DNA of 64,000 nucleotides from positions 730,001-794,000 of the forward strand of contig CAWZYM010000006.1 of the NCBI GenBank assembly GCA_963966185.1, read 5' to 3'. This DNA is from Rhabditoides inermis (lineage: Eukaryota > Nematoda > Chromadorea > Rhabditida > Rhabditidae). Below are positions 23,127 through 55,749 of this stretch, piece by piece; the stretch's first letter is position 1, and the number at the start of each line of letters is the position of its first letter. Position numbers and translations under genes: made by a program. Below the pieces are notes generated by a model. That model made no database searches. It was not told the origin of the DNA and saw nothing but the letters and a program-made list of their open reading frames with translations.

Positions 23127-24320
23127 CTAGCCTCCTCAGTTTATCAACTGACAGTAGTCTTGTGAGCAGAGGGAGCCACGCATCCCATGACACGCGCCGG
23201 CAGATCTCCTCAGCTAAGCGCGCGCCGCGCAAAGTCTTCCTATCAGTTTCCCTTTTCAGTTAGGCGTCAAGTGTGTTCAGAATGTTCCGATGTTATAGAG
23301 TGACCATATACGAGTCTTCCCTTCCTGTTTCAGATGTTCAGTTTTGAGTTTCCACCTTTTTTTAGTTTTGAGTTTCCACCCCCCCCCCCCCCCTTTTTTT
23401 GTCCAAGAGAAAGAGAGAGAACTATTCCCGTATATTCACTGGGTACGAGCTTTATTTGGCAGTCGCTTTTGTTCCGATTTTGTTGTTTTGCTTCCCCCTG
23501 TTGACATTTTCGTGTGAGTGAAGAATATAGCTCATAAAGAAGTTTTTGTAGTTTGGTCGTTTTCGTTTTTTGTGGTGTTTGGGTCATTGTAGTCGGTCGT
23601 TTCTGGTTAGGGTTAGGTTTACTACTGAATGGCTGAAATTGGGAAGGAGAGTGGGAGCGGATACTGATTATGAGTTTCGGCGAGCCAGTATTTATGTGTC
23701 GTCCCTCTTTCTCCCAAGTTTCCTTATGCACTTGGATGTAAACGAAGACGTTAGCTAGTCGAAGCAGTGCTAGTGAATATTTCACTCGCCCTCCAAGCTT
23801 TTGACTCTGGCTTCCCACGCAAGCAAGGGGAGAGATAGACAGAGGGAGAGAGGGAGGGAGAGAGAGAGAGAGAGAGAATGTAGTGTCATCGCATTGATAT
23901 TGTTTGGTCGTTCATGCGCGAAGATATCAGAGACCGCAGTGTTCTTTTTTCTCTATCGAAAATATGTTGTTTGGTTGTTTCGAAACCAAACGATGTCCGT
24001 TTTCAAAATAGTTTCGGTGACTGCTAGGCAAGCAGTTGTCTCGTGTTTCTTTTCTCTCTACAGACGCATATTTCCCCTTACCGCAACCACATAGAACTCT
24101 ATATGACTGCTGGATGAAGACCTCATCAGAGATTGCGGTTGCGCCCTCTCGCAAACTCGATTCGGGCAACTCTAAAAACACGAAGTCGCCAATCGACAAC
24201 TGCAGAGATTCTCACATCTATGCACATCGAATCTTAGCGTGCATGTGATTTGTGAAACGCCAGCTTCCGCCTACCTTCACACACACATGGCTTATGCACC
24301 ACATCCAGCTTCCTTCCTCC

Positions 24321-24390
<70 letters not shown>

Positions 24391-24825
24391 GGCTTTTCAG
24401 GGTCCCACACCTGCTTGCGCCTCACATATTTTGCATGGGTAAGAAATCTCTCAAAACTTTTTTTGTGCTGGAAAAAATAACAGCGTGAAATCGTAATCGT
24501 GTATACGAAGTCTCTCTCTCCCTCTCCCTCCCTCTCTATCTATCTCTATCTCTCTCTCTCCCCTCTCGAATAGCTTATGATGATGATGTTGTTTATTCTA
24601 TTCCTTGCGTATATGTGCGAAGAAACCACCAGGCCCACTCCACACTACTATTATACTAGGTGGCTGGAAAATAGGAAGTGGCCTGGGGAGCGATACATAT
24701 TTACTCGCGCGCTGGCGCATATATCGCAGAAAAATGCGTCGCTAGTAATCATATTGTGGTGAGTGTGAGTGAAAGAGAGAGAGAGGGTGGACGCTTCTCC
24801 TCTATCCTTTCAAGAGGGGCTGACG

Positions 24826-24875
<50 letters not shown>

Positions 24876-24935
24876 CTTCCTCATATATGGGACGTGGGTG
24901 GAGAGAGTGCGCGGGCAGAACGGATACTCAGGCGA

Positions 24936-24970
<35 letters not shown>

Positions 24971-25257
24971 GCGACTGCCAGTCCCGTTTTAGCGTTTCAC
25001 CATCACATTACCCAAGCGGCCGCCATTTCGCCAGCCCAAATTTCTCTCTCTCTCTCTCTCTCTCGCTTCGCAAATTTCCCTTGCAGTAGTGGAATGCTTT
25101 TTGCTGCTTCGATTTGGAAGTCGCAAATTGAAGGGCTTTCTGTCAAAATGAGCAAAACACCTGTGTTTTGCCGGGTTTTGCTCACATCTTTCCGGGGTAT
25201 GTATGTCTATTCATTAATCCTCTCATCATCTCTTCTCATCAGTTGTTTTACGACTTT

Positions 25258-25294
<37 letters not shown>

Positions 25295-26472
25295 TCCTTT
25301 TTCCATGTCCGGAAACGAGCTTCCTAGCTGAAAAAAGGAACGAGCGGGCAGAGAAGTCTCCACTCTTCACAATCCAATTATTTTGTTGTCTTCTCGCTTA
25401 GTTTTCTTATTTCGTTTTTTTAACTAAAGAAAGCGCGCGTATTCTCTATTATCTAATGCAAACGCTTTTTTGTTACTCTGCTCTGAAAATGTTTGGATGT
25501 TTGCGTCGAAAGGTGTCTAGAGAGGTGTACTTTCGACAATTTTGAAGGGCATTCGTGGTTATATGGTTATAGCTGTCGTATTATAAGTATATTACTTTCC
25601 CCACGATGCATTCTATTAGTTCGTACGATAATTATGCAGTAAAATGCAGCGTTTGAAACGTAACAACTGAACATTGAACACTTTTCTGATTTTGATGTAC
25701 ATGATTTCCTAGTCTTCATTCGACCCCTCCGCATAGTAATCTCTTGAATCGGCTACCTTTACCTTACTTCCGTCGTCTCTGTGTTTTGCGTGTATTTCGT
25801 TTCCGCGTACCCTATACGAAAGGTGTGAACAGTCCATTGCTTTCGAAACACACCGATTCTGAAGTCGTTAGGGTTTGGAAGTCAGTTGTGATGGGAGGAC
25901 GAGAGTTGCGAAGATACTGGACGGGAAGTTGCGAAAAAAAGAGAGTCATAGCCAGAAGACACACCGTCATCGTGGATTCTCATTGCTGGTTTTCTAGAAC
26001 AATACCATCTAGTACGCTACTGCCGCCCCTTGTCATTGTTCACAGGCATTTCATGTGTACGCATTCTCGTGGTGTAAGAAATTTAATTTTTCATGAACTT
26101 TCCTCACATTCCAGGCGCTGGGAGTGCTTATGTGAATGGTTCGGTTGCGTGGAGCGGCTGCGCGACCGCCGACCCTGCGATCTCCACACTCCCTCCCCCG
26201 CACCCTCGCTCATCTACTCTCATTCTGTGGTCAGTGATGGTATTCGATTATATGATAGCTACTTACATGCTCTCACTCTGTTGTAGGGTAAGGTGACGAC
26301 ACTTGATTATATGATAGCCACTTACTTACTTACTTGATTACTTGAGCGATTCGATTTCATCAAGGTAGCGATAGATAGTTACAATCATTTTATCCAATTC
26401 TTTTTGATAGATTTACTGAGGTTTCCATGTGATATGGTTTTCACAGATTGAAATTTCGAAAATTAGATCACC
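23127..26472. other. Spacer between ZIP and the CUB gene
   Basis: ZIP 3' UTR, poly-C run at about 23380-23392, then a field of (CT)n/(GA)n tracts (23840-23877, 24327-24387, 24510-24565, 24830-24870, 24935-24968, 25041-25063, 25263-25291). The first exon (signal peptide) of the CUB gene must lie somewhere in its distal part, but I could not fix it. Confidence 0.4.
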
Positions 26473-29400
26473 ATGCTTGCAGTATGTGTTGCTGTCTCAA
26501 ACGATTCGTGTGATGCCTTTTTCGGATACGGGTTGGATAGCTTTTCTTCGTTCGCCAGCCCCGGCTACCCACTGCACTACCCGCCTAATCAAGGTAACGA
26601 GAAAGAGAGAAAGAAAGAGAGAGAGAGGGGGGGGAGAGAGAGAGGGAGAGAGAGAGAGAGGGAGAGAAAGAGAGAGAGATTCGCTTGCAGACTGTGTACG
26701 CGTCATCCAGGCGCGACCAGGCTACGACATCGTCGTCCAGTTCAAGTTCTTCTTCCAGGTACGTCTTTGACGTAATGACGCAGTACATGACGCAGTACAT
26801 GACGCAAGCTTTCAGGTGGAGACGACGTACGACGTATCGATCGGCGCGTCAATGGGCAGTACGTCGCACTGTCCCAACGACTTTGTCGTGAGTGCTGGCT
26901 ATTTCAATTAGTTTACACACTTTTTTTCGAATCGTCTAGTCCCGTTCTCTCCCCGTGACTCACTCCAATTCAGCAATTTGTCGCAATTGGGCGTCCGGGC
27001 AAAGCGCTCTTTGGTCGCGTCTCACCACTCTCGCATCCTCTTATCTCCGTATTTACTCAGAGAATCGAAAGTCTCAATGCAATAACATATCTACAAATCA
27101 AAAGAATCTTTGACAAAGCAATGACGTAACAGAAACTACGTCACCACGTGAAGAGAGTTCCCTTGATCTTGATTTTCAGTACGAATACAGACCGCGAAAG
27201 CGTGGCCTATCGATCCTTTTGATCTGGAGGGTTTCCAGCAAGAGGTGTCGGAAAAGTTACCTCGTGGCGCGGAGTGCGCGCACGACAAAAGTGGCGCGCA
27301 CTCCGCGCCACGAGCGGACTCCGCGCTGCTGGTTGGCAACCCTGCGCGCAGGTGTCGCGGAGTTGTTATTCGCGCACTTTTGACAGTGGTTGTTCTCAAT
27401 TCACCCGAATAGTGATTTGTCTGTCAGGAGTTCCGCGACGGTCGCTACGGTTTCTCGCCGCTGCTCGGGCGATTCTGCGGCATGCATATTCCGGACGGAG
27501 AGATCCGCGCCAGATCCGGTAGAGAGAGAGAGAGAGAGAGAGATAGAGAGAGAGGAAGAGAAAGAGAGGGAGAGAGAGAGAGAGAGAGAAAGAGAAAGAG
27601 GGGGAGAGAGAGGGGAGGGAGAGGGAGGGAGAGGGATGTAGAGAGAGGGGAGAGAGAGGTGAGGGGAGGGAGAGGGAGAAAGAGAGAGAAAGAGGGGGCG
27701 AGAGAGGGGGAGAGAGATGGAGAGAGAGAGGGAAGGAGAGAGAGGGAAGGAGAGAGAGGAGAGAGAGAGGGAGAGAGAGGGAAGGAGAGAAAGGGAGAGA
27801 GAGGAGAGAGGAGAGAGGAGAGAGCCGAGAGAAATGAGAGAGGAAGAGAGCGAGAGGGAGAGAGAGGGAGAGAGAGAGAGGAGAGAGAGAATCAACTGAT
27901 TCAGGCTACCTGTGGATGCGATTCCACTCCGACGACGTATTGCAGTACAAGGTGAGCCGTTTTTATTAGGCTTTTGAACTCCCGCCTTCTAACTTGATGT
28001 GCAGGGCTTCTTCGCGAGCTACGAGATGGTTTCGAGCCGCGATCGGCGATATCCGGAGCTCGGTGAGCGATCGATAATATTCGATATTAATTATATAATA
28101 TCGATTGTTATAGATTGTTATCGATTGTATCGAATATCGACGAATATCGAATATGGAGTATCGATCGATATCGATCAATTATAATCGATATTATCGATTT
28201 TTCAGAATGCCACATCGAGCACAACCATGCGCTGGATGGACAGATCGACGCGAAATCCATCTACGCAATCATTGTAAGTTGTTTTGTGACATGTTTTTTC
28301 CCGCAAGATTTCGAAAAAGAAAGTGTTTTTTTGTTTTTGTTTGACAAAGAGTGTTTTTATATGGTCGATTTTCTTTTCTTTTCAGCCCAAGAACCACACT
28401 GGTCCCATCGATTGCGTATGGAGGGTCGAGGTGAGATTTTTGTTCATTGTTCGATTTCTGGAATTTTAAATCTTTCAAATAAAAATTAAATGTTCCAGAT
28501 TTCCAAGGACTACCGTCTCGCGCTCTACATCAACGAATTTCAACTCGCGCATCCGAATCAGGTTGGAGATTGAATTATTGTCATACCGTAATCCTTTGTG
28601 AACGAGAAGCATTTCAAAGTATTCTCTTAATGTTTGCTGAAGAAAGCAGGTGAAATCATTCTCCTACCGTAATTTGTAGTGAGCGAAACATGTTAATATC
28701 GTAATCACATGAACGCAACAGGTCAATTTATTCTTCTAGTGTATGTTAAAAATGGAACGAACCAGGTCGAAATATTCTCGTACAATAATACTGAATGAAC
28801 GAAGCAGAGCAGATTATTTTGATCTTTTGCAGTGCACAGCGAATTTCGTCGAAGTCTACGGTGGCTCCACGAGCGATCAGCCATTGAAACGGTGGGGATT
28901 TAATTATAACACTATTCAACAATTTAAATAGTAAAGTCAATAATTACCTAGTAGGGTTGGGTGTGCGTACTTATCAGAAAGGTATACTATACTATGTCAC
29001 TATGTGTACAACAATGTATAAACAACACATATTACGTCATTACAGATACTTTGGTCTCACCTGTAGTAGGGTTGGGTGTGCGTACTTATCAGAAAGGTAC
29101 ACTATGTGTACAACAATTTATAAATATGACATATGACGTCATTACAGCTACTGTGGTCTCACCGCGTCTCCGATCTTCTCCACTCAACCGGTACTGTTCG
29201 TGAGGATATTCCTCTCCGACATCCGCCTCCTCCGCCACACCAACGTCAAGTCGCTTTACTCTGCCTACGCAAAGTGTGAGTAGTCCCGCCCACGCAGGCA
29301 CCGCCCCTTTGTTGATATTGTACTGCCCTCTTGTTCGGTTTTACACAACTGTATTCTTGTTCGGTTTTTGTAAATGTGCCGCACTTGCGCTGGCCAAATC

Positions 29401-29741
29401 CGTCTCTATGTTCCGCCCTCTCTAACGCGTAAGCCCGCCGTCTGCAGACAAGAACTGTTCTGTTTCGTCGGTTGTTTTTCGCCTACCCACAAGCCCCGCC
29501 CCTTTAACCCGCCCCGTTTCTAGACAAAAACTGTTCAGAAGTTCAGCTGTGTGATTTGTTTTCTCCTAGCTCTAGCCCCGCCCCCTCTAACCCCGCCTCC
29601 CTTTCCAGACAAGAACTGTTCGGCGCAGTCTCTCTTCGCGTGCGGGGACGACAACTGTGTGCCGCAGGAGCTGGTGTGCAATGGAAGAAGCAACTGCCCC
29701 TACAACAAGGACGAGCAGGCGTGCACCGTCGGTGGGTGCAG

Positions 29742-29812
<71 letters not shown>

Positions 29813-30638
29813 TTTATCACGCAAGTTTTAGTCACAAGATAGTGGCGCACTAGTGGCCAGCTATTAGCGAAATGGGGTCATAGTGCGAAACTGTTCTCGT
29901 CGGACTGTAGGTGTGCACTGTTGGTGGGTCCATAGCTTTTAGCACATTTACAAAATCATTTTCATAGGACTTTAGGTGTGTAGGTGTGCGCTGTCGGTGG
30001 GTGCATAGATGTCTATAGCTATTAGCACGTGTACGAAACTGTTCTCGTCGGACAGTAGATGTGCACTGTTGCGTCAACTGTTGACGTTGATGGCATTCTC
30101 GGAGACGCCCTCGTTTTTTGTTAGTCATTTTGAGTAATATATCTTGGCCATACTTTCAATATTCCACAACAAAACTGTCACTGGCACTGGCTTCAACAGC
30201 CTTTTTCGTTCAATGGAATCAGTGCCTGTTCATCAAATGAGAATGAGAGAGAGAGAGAGAGAGAGAAGGAGAGAGAGAGAGAGAGGGAGAGAGGGAGTGA
30301 GAGAGAGAGAAAGAGAGAGAGCTTTCCAGCGCAAGACGCGTTCGTGGCCTTTCTCCTGTCCGGCTACTCTCCCCTCGTCCTGCTCGTCATCATAGTGGCT
30401 GTCGTGGTGCTGGTCCTCTACCTCTGGACCTTCAAGCACTCCTGGCTCTGCTGCGGACACGACAGGAAGAAGAGGTCCGTCCGTCTGTCTGTCTGGCTCT
30501 CTCCCTCTCTCTCTCTCTGTCTGTCTCTGTCTCTCTCTCTCTTTCTTTCTCTCACCCACTCCTTCCAGCTACTCTGCGTACCTCAAGGAGCTGCACACGG
30601 CGCCGACGTCCGGCCACATGTCGTGTTCGGTGCACTAG
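26473..30638 (+). CDS. sol-2: CUB-CUB-LDLa single-pass membrane protein (SOL-2/Neto-like)
   Basis: Type I membrane protein with the Neto/SOL-2 architecture; such proteins are auxiliary subunits of ionotropic glutamate receptors. Exons: (26473 or 26483)-26593, 26691-26758, 26816-26887, 27428-27518, 27905-27951, 28005-28062, 28206-28273, 28386-28430, 28499-28561, 28833-28891, 29148-29275, 29609-29731, 30330-30474, 30569-30638; about 385 aa visible. CUB1 ([37 protein letters not shown]) and CUB2 ([32 protein letters not shown]) each have four cysteines. The LDLa module has six cysteines ([28 protein letters not shown]). Then a membrane helix ([19 protein letters not shown]) and a short tail ending MSCSVH. 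The true start is unsolved: no signal peptide is visible, and an acceptor (CTTGCAG) sits at 26476-26482, so an upstream exon is likely. LEV-10 is less likely (five CUBs). Identity with SOL-2 specifically is inferred from domain order. Confidence 0.8.
27261..27314. repeat. Exact 21-bp GC-rich palindromic hairpin
   Basis: Arms 27261-27281 (CTCGTGGCGCGGAGTGCGCG...) and 27294-27314 are perfect reverse complements around a 12-nt loop. It lies in an intron of the CUB gene and has no coding role. Confidence 0.9.
27524..27892 (+). repeat. Long (GA)n-rich purine tract in intron
   Basis: Nearly uninterrupted AG/GG purine sequence of about 370 nt between exons 27428-27518 and 27905-27951, beginning five bases after the donor and ending just before the acceptor. 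Confidence 0.95.
28951..29162 (+). repeat. Tandem duplication that copies an exon start
   Basis: Units 28951-29061 and 29066-29162 share GTAGGGTTGGGTGTGCGTAC, ACGTCATTACAG and then the first bases of the exon (TACTTTGGTCTCACC versus TACTGTGGTCTCACC). Only the second copy continues into the CUB2 exon at 29148. Confidence 0.85.
29445..29622 (+). repeat. Triple copy of an acceptor and exon start
   Basis: CAGACAAGAACTGTTC occurs at 29445-29460, as TAGACAAAAACTGTTC at 29521-29536, and as CAGACAAGAACTGTTC at 29606-29622. The last is the real acceptor of the LDLa exon. The copies lie about 75-85 bp apart with similar CCGCCC-rich sequence between. Confidence 0.8.
29744..29811. repeat. (TA)n microsatellite
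   Basis: About 34 uninterrupted TA units just after the donor of the LDLa exon. It is almost the only (TA)n tract in a window dominated by (CT)n. Confidence 0.97.
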
Positions 30639-31066
30639 GCCCCGCCCCCGCCAGCCACGCCCCCTCTCCACATTGTGTTCATGTATAAAGACAGTACGTG
30701 TTTCGCGGTGTGCGCAAGAAGTGGCATATCGGGGTGAGAGAGGGAGAGAGAGGGAGAGAGAGAGAGAGAGAGAGCGTGGTTGGGCAAACACTCCGTTGTT
30801 GTCCCTCTTTCTCCGGAGTTCCGGGTCACTTCCGCGGCTTCCTCAATGTTCGAGTTCAACTCTGAACTCCACATTTACATGATCTGGGGATTACCTGGAT
30901 ATGATTATTGGATGGTATAGATAGAGAGAAGAGAGGGAAGAGAAAGAGAGATAGAGAGAGAGATAGAGAGGGAGAGAGGTCAGCGATCCGTCACAATACC
31001 ATCGACACTCTCATCCCACACCACGCCCACAGCCCACAGCCGCCGCGCCTGTACACACATAGCCAA

Positions 31067-31126
<60 letters not shown>

Positions 31127-31673
31127 CACCGTTCACTCTCGCGCACCTTGGGACCAGGCACCGCCCGTCTATCCCCGCTCTGTACCGGTTGCGTCCCAGT
31201 CAGCTGACTCACTTGCTCCTTGATTTCTCTGGCAACGTCTACAGTCTACTGCGTCACTTCTTACGTCAGCCTACGTCGCCGTCACTGTTTATGCTGATCA
31301 GTGCTGCTGCACGTCACCGGCGGCGTTCCATTTCACCTGATCTGATTCGTTCTGATCCCCATTTGCCGTCGTCGGAGTCGCACACATTATCGGATTCCTG
31401 CGTCCCTTCTTGAGTCCGCTGTTTTTGCTGCCTTTCCACGAAACTACGATCCATCTGATCTGATTCCTTCTTATTTGTCGTCGTCAGACGTCAGAATCCC
31501 AGACACGACATCAGATTCCTGCGTCACTTCTTACGTCAGCTTACGTCGCCATCACTGTTTTTTTGCCGATCAGTGCATCGGATCACGCGTCTTCTTTTCA
31601 CGAATCTGCTACGATCCACGATCTGATCTCATCCTTACATTTGCCGTCGTCGGAATCCCATCCGCGTCATCTG
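30639..31673. other. Spacer between CUB gene and hypothetical gene
   Basis: 3' UTR of the CUB gene, GA tracts at 30738-30775, 30925-30980 and 31071-31120, then imperfect tandem repeats (31248-31665). No exon recognised before the ATG at 31674. Confidence 0.45.
31248..31665 (+). repeat. Imperfect tandem repeat upstream of hypothetical gene
   Basis: TTGCCGTCGTCGGA-type blocks at about 31366, 31476 and 31641, and CTGCGTCACTTCTTACGTCAG with a GATCAGTGC end at 31248-31306 and 31519-31576. Units are roughly 110-165 bp and diverged. Confidence 0.75.
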
Positions 31674-33541
31674 ATGGACACTGACGTGGTGATGATGTCA
31701 TCGGAAGAGGAGATGCTGCCCGGCTCCCGGCCATCCACGTCCACCGCCTTTCCATTCGCCGAACCGGTAAGCATTGAGTATGGAAGTCTTGTGTGATTAT
31801 CGATTATTGATTGATTGACTGATCGATTGATCGATTATTGATCGATCGATTAATCAATATTATGTTCCAGAAGCCGTGCACATCGCAGCCGGCGGCAGAC
31901 GCAGTCGCCACAGCTATCACCACTGCCTTCGTGGGCACTCAACTGCAGGTAAACAGAAATTAAAAACAAGAAAAGTCCTCACTTACTCAGAATTGTCTTA
32001 TGCGTGTATGTATTGAAAATCTGGGACGATGCAGCGCAGACAGTATAAACAAGCTTTTTTAATGATTTCATGTTTATCTCTGATCGGTTCTGTGTTATTA
32101 AAAGGTAACCTAACCTAGAAGAAATCTCTCGGAATCCATCCATCCACTCAATCAATCAATACCTGACGCTATGCAAATGCGCAGAGAGACAAAGAGGCGG
32201 CCTGCCCATTTCGGCAGCCCCCTCACTGTATTTGTTTGTACAGGCACACATACCCCGCGGGCGGTCAAATCCCTTAGCGGTCAATGCATCAATGAGAAAA
32301 CACCATCACTGTGCAGCTAGGTGCAAGTATGTAGAAAAAACGTGAACATTGGGAAATGAACCATTACGGGTATTGGTAGTGAGAAATCACAAAATAATGA
32401 TAAATCAAATCCCATAGCGGTCAATGAGAAAATGCCATCACTGAGCAGCTAGGTAAAGAGAAAAAAGAGTGCCGGAGGTGACCTGTAAACTTCGACTTCA
32501 AACTGTCGAACTTTAAATGTCGAACTTTCGAAGTGTACAGGTCACCAGATCCGGACGTGGTTCGTAGTAAAGAAACAAAATGGTGACAAATCTACTTGAA
32601 TGTGCAATGTGGTGCGACACACAGGAGCTGCTGCTGCACTCGCCACCGTACCTGCATCAGTGCGGCCTGCTTACGTCAGCGCAGCTGGCTGTAGCCTGGG
32701 AAAGGTGAGGAAATAAATAATAACTTAAAAAAAACAATATATCATTTATCCATACCTATCCAGAATCGCTATATCCTGACTATACAACAAGTGAATACGG
32801 TACACCTGCTGCCGATTATCATAGTGTGAAACCTGGCTTAGACATTTTTAAAAGATGATTTTAAAATTCGTGATATGTCCATAAAAGGTCCATGAAAATC
32901 TTTTTTTTTCTTCTGAATTCGAAACGGTTCAGTTGGCTGTGCGGTCTGGCGTGTCAGCTGACGCCGGATCAGTGGCAGGGCTACTGGCACGCGCACTCCA
33001 GGTAGGCTATATCACTGACCACGCCCCCAAAGTCACCTAATAGTCTTCCCTGTTGATCTCCCTCCAACCTCTCCGCCTACTTGAACCACGCCCATCTCGA
33101 TGGTCCTGGCCTGCCCCTTCCAGCCCCGCCCCCACAAACCACGCCCCCATAGCTACTCAATATTTAGACCTGTTCGTCCACCCTCCCCTCCTCATCCTCT
33201 CCTCCCAATGAAACCACGCCCCTCTCGATAGTCCATCCCCGCCCTTCTAGCCCCGCCCCCACAAACCACGCCCTCATGTGTTCTTTGCAGCGTGTTCGGT
33301 CCGGTCCCATTTCACCTGCTGTCATTCTTCAACGGTAAGAAATATGTATTTTATAAGAGAGTAAAAGAAATATGTGGAATGTACGCAACCACACGGTTTT
33401 GGGTTTTTCGTCTCCACACAAACTTATTCCAGAGTCAAAAATCTCGGGCGAGTGAATAATTTATGTCATCTTCCAGCCAGCAACGCGGTCGCTACTCCGA
33501 TCGATTCACAACACGCGCAGTATGGTTGGTGCATTTTATAG
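31674..33541 (+). CDS. Unrecognised 142-aa protein
   Basis: I do not recognise this family. Six exons join in frame with good GT-AG borders: 31674-31766, 31871-31948, 32625-32704, 32933-33001, 33291-33334, 33477-33541. The product starts MDTDVVMMSSEEEMLPGS (acidic, Ser-rich) and continues through an Ala-rich stretch (ADAVATAITTAFVGTQLQ) to a Trp/Cys/Leu-rich core (PPYLHQCGLLTSAQLAVAWE, WLCGLACQLTPDQWQGYW, FGPVPFHLLSFF), ending in YGWCIL. No signal peptide or clear membrane helix. Exon GC and codon use match the neighbouring real genes and differ from the CT-repeat shadows, which is why I believe it is coding. The final exon is the least certain. It lies in the same direction as kin-1, whose first exon begins about 1.06 kb downstream. 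Confidence 0.6.
32478..32545. repeat. 68-bp foldback repeat
   Basis: GTGACCTGTAAACTTCGA at one end pairs with TCGAAGTGTACAGGTCAC at the other (one mismatch), with further inverted GTCGAACTTT units inside. It lies in an intron of the hypothetical gene. Just upstream, a segment with GCGGTCAATG and CCATCACTG is duplicated (32264-32336, 32404-32466). Confidence 0.8.
33012..33270 (+). repeat. Tandem duplication with CCACGCCC boxes
   Basis: Two units of about 125 bp, each with CCACGCCC, TCTCGAT(G/A)GTCC and CCAGCCCCGCCCCCACAAAC-type blocks. They fill the intron between exons 32933-33001 and 33291-33334. Confidence 0.75.
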
Positions 33542-33856
33542 TTCATTAGTTTTTCGATCATTTGGTTTTGCTCCTATAATTCTGTTCCACATGTTACATG
33601 TACAAATTTTTTATTCGGAATCGCAAACATGATCATGGCACGTACAAAGAACAAAGTTACATGTACATACGTGATAATGCGAGAGCGAGTGAAATATGTG
33701 AGCTATGACACCTAGCCGCTCTCTCGTCGTAAATCGAGTTGTGATTTCTTCTCGCGTATTCCCTCACTCTCACTTTCTAGATTCTAGACATAACACCTTC
33801 TCTCTGCCCGCGGCAGCGAAAGAGAAAACGTAGCTCTCTCTCCTCTCTCTATCTCT

Positions 33857-33893
<37 letters not shown>

Positions 33894-34226
33894 ATTATGA
33901 TTATTTATCACCGGGGCAAGTCTCTCTCTCTCTCTGACACTCTCGGCTCTAGCAGCGTACCTCTAACCATGTATCAACACCGAAATAGAGGGGGGAGGGA
34001 GTCAACATACTCATTTTATTTCACACCGCTATTTCTTTGTCGAGTCTCTTTGTGAGTTGTACCCATCGATTTATTGCCGATATATATGCCACATTTTTAT
34101 ATGCGGATAATTTCATGGCTAATTTCAAGCCACTCTATTTGCGTATATCCGCCGCGAGTCGGACGATGAGAAGAAGTTGCTCGAAGAGAGTTGCGTTTCG
34201 TTTAATAGGATAATAAGCACCTTGTG

Positions 34227-34262
<36 letters not shown>

Positions 34263-34600
34263 GCTTTGTGTGCTCTATACCTCGTATCCGCTCGCATCCG
34301 GCATGTATCTCCCTTGGTTTCGCGTCCTTCCCTACTAACTCCCACTCACTCTCACATCACCCGCTTACAGTGTGCCAAAACGGGTCACGCGGGCCGCTCA
34401 GGCTGATCGCGGCGGGACCACCCGAAACAGCTGACTCGTCGGTGGCAGGCGTGTTTTCTCCCTGCTTCCTCCACACGTATACATATATCCCACATTCATC
34501 CATCTCCCGAGAGCATCCGCCCGCCGCCGCCCCCGAGAGGCGATCGATACGACTGATCTACCTATATTGATTGACTGATTGACTGATTAGCTGATCTGCG
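33542..34600. other. Spacer upstream of kin-1
   Basis: No exon recognised. CT tracts at 33867-33888 and 34231-34258. Probable promoter region for the most distal kin-1 start. Confidence 0.45.
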
Positions 34601-55441
<20,841 letters not shown>

Positions 55442-55706
55442 TTGGCACAATGCGCGTGCTGGCGCATTCCTCGTGTGTACGTCTCCTCTCCCCGGCCCCA
55501 CTCTTGTCCTCCCCCTCCTCCTTCCCGGTGCGAAATCCGACCATGTACATCTATATTACACACACATCCACACACACTTGCCGTAGTCTCGAGTCTAGTC
55601 GGACTGGCGCGCGCGGCGGCGGCTAGCCCCGCCCCCATTCGCCCCGCCCCATTCGTCCTCACCCCTTCTTCTCCCCCCTTAGGCTGTGCGGCTTATAACA
55701 CGGGCG

Positions 55707-55749
<43 letters not shown>

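Noticed and set aside
25744..26286. 180-aa open frame upstream of the CUB gene
   Set aside because: No domain, biased Arg/Cys composition. It might contain the missing signal-peptide exon, but I found no phase-compatible donor.
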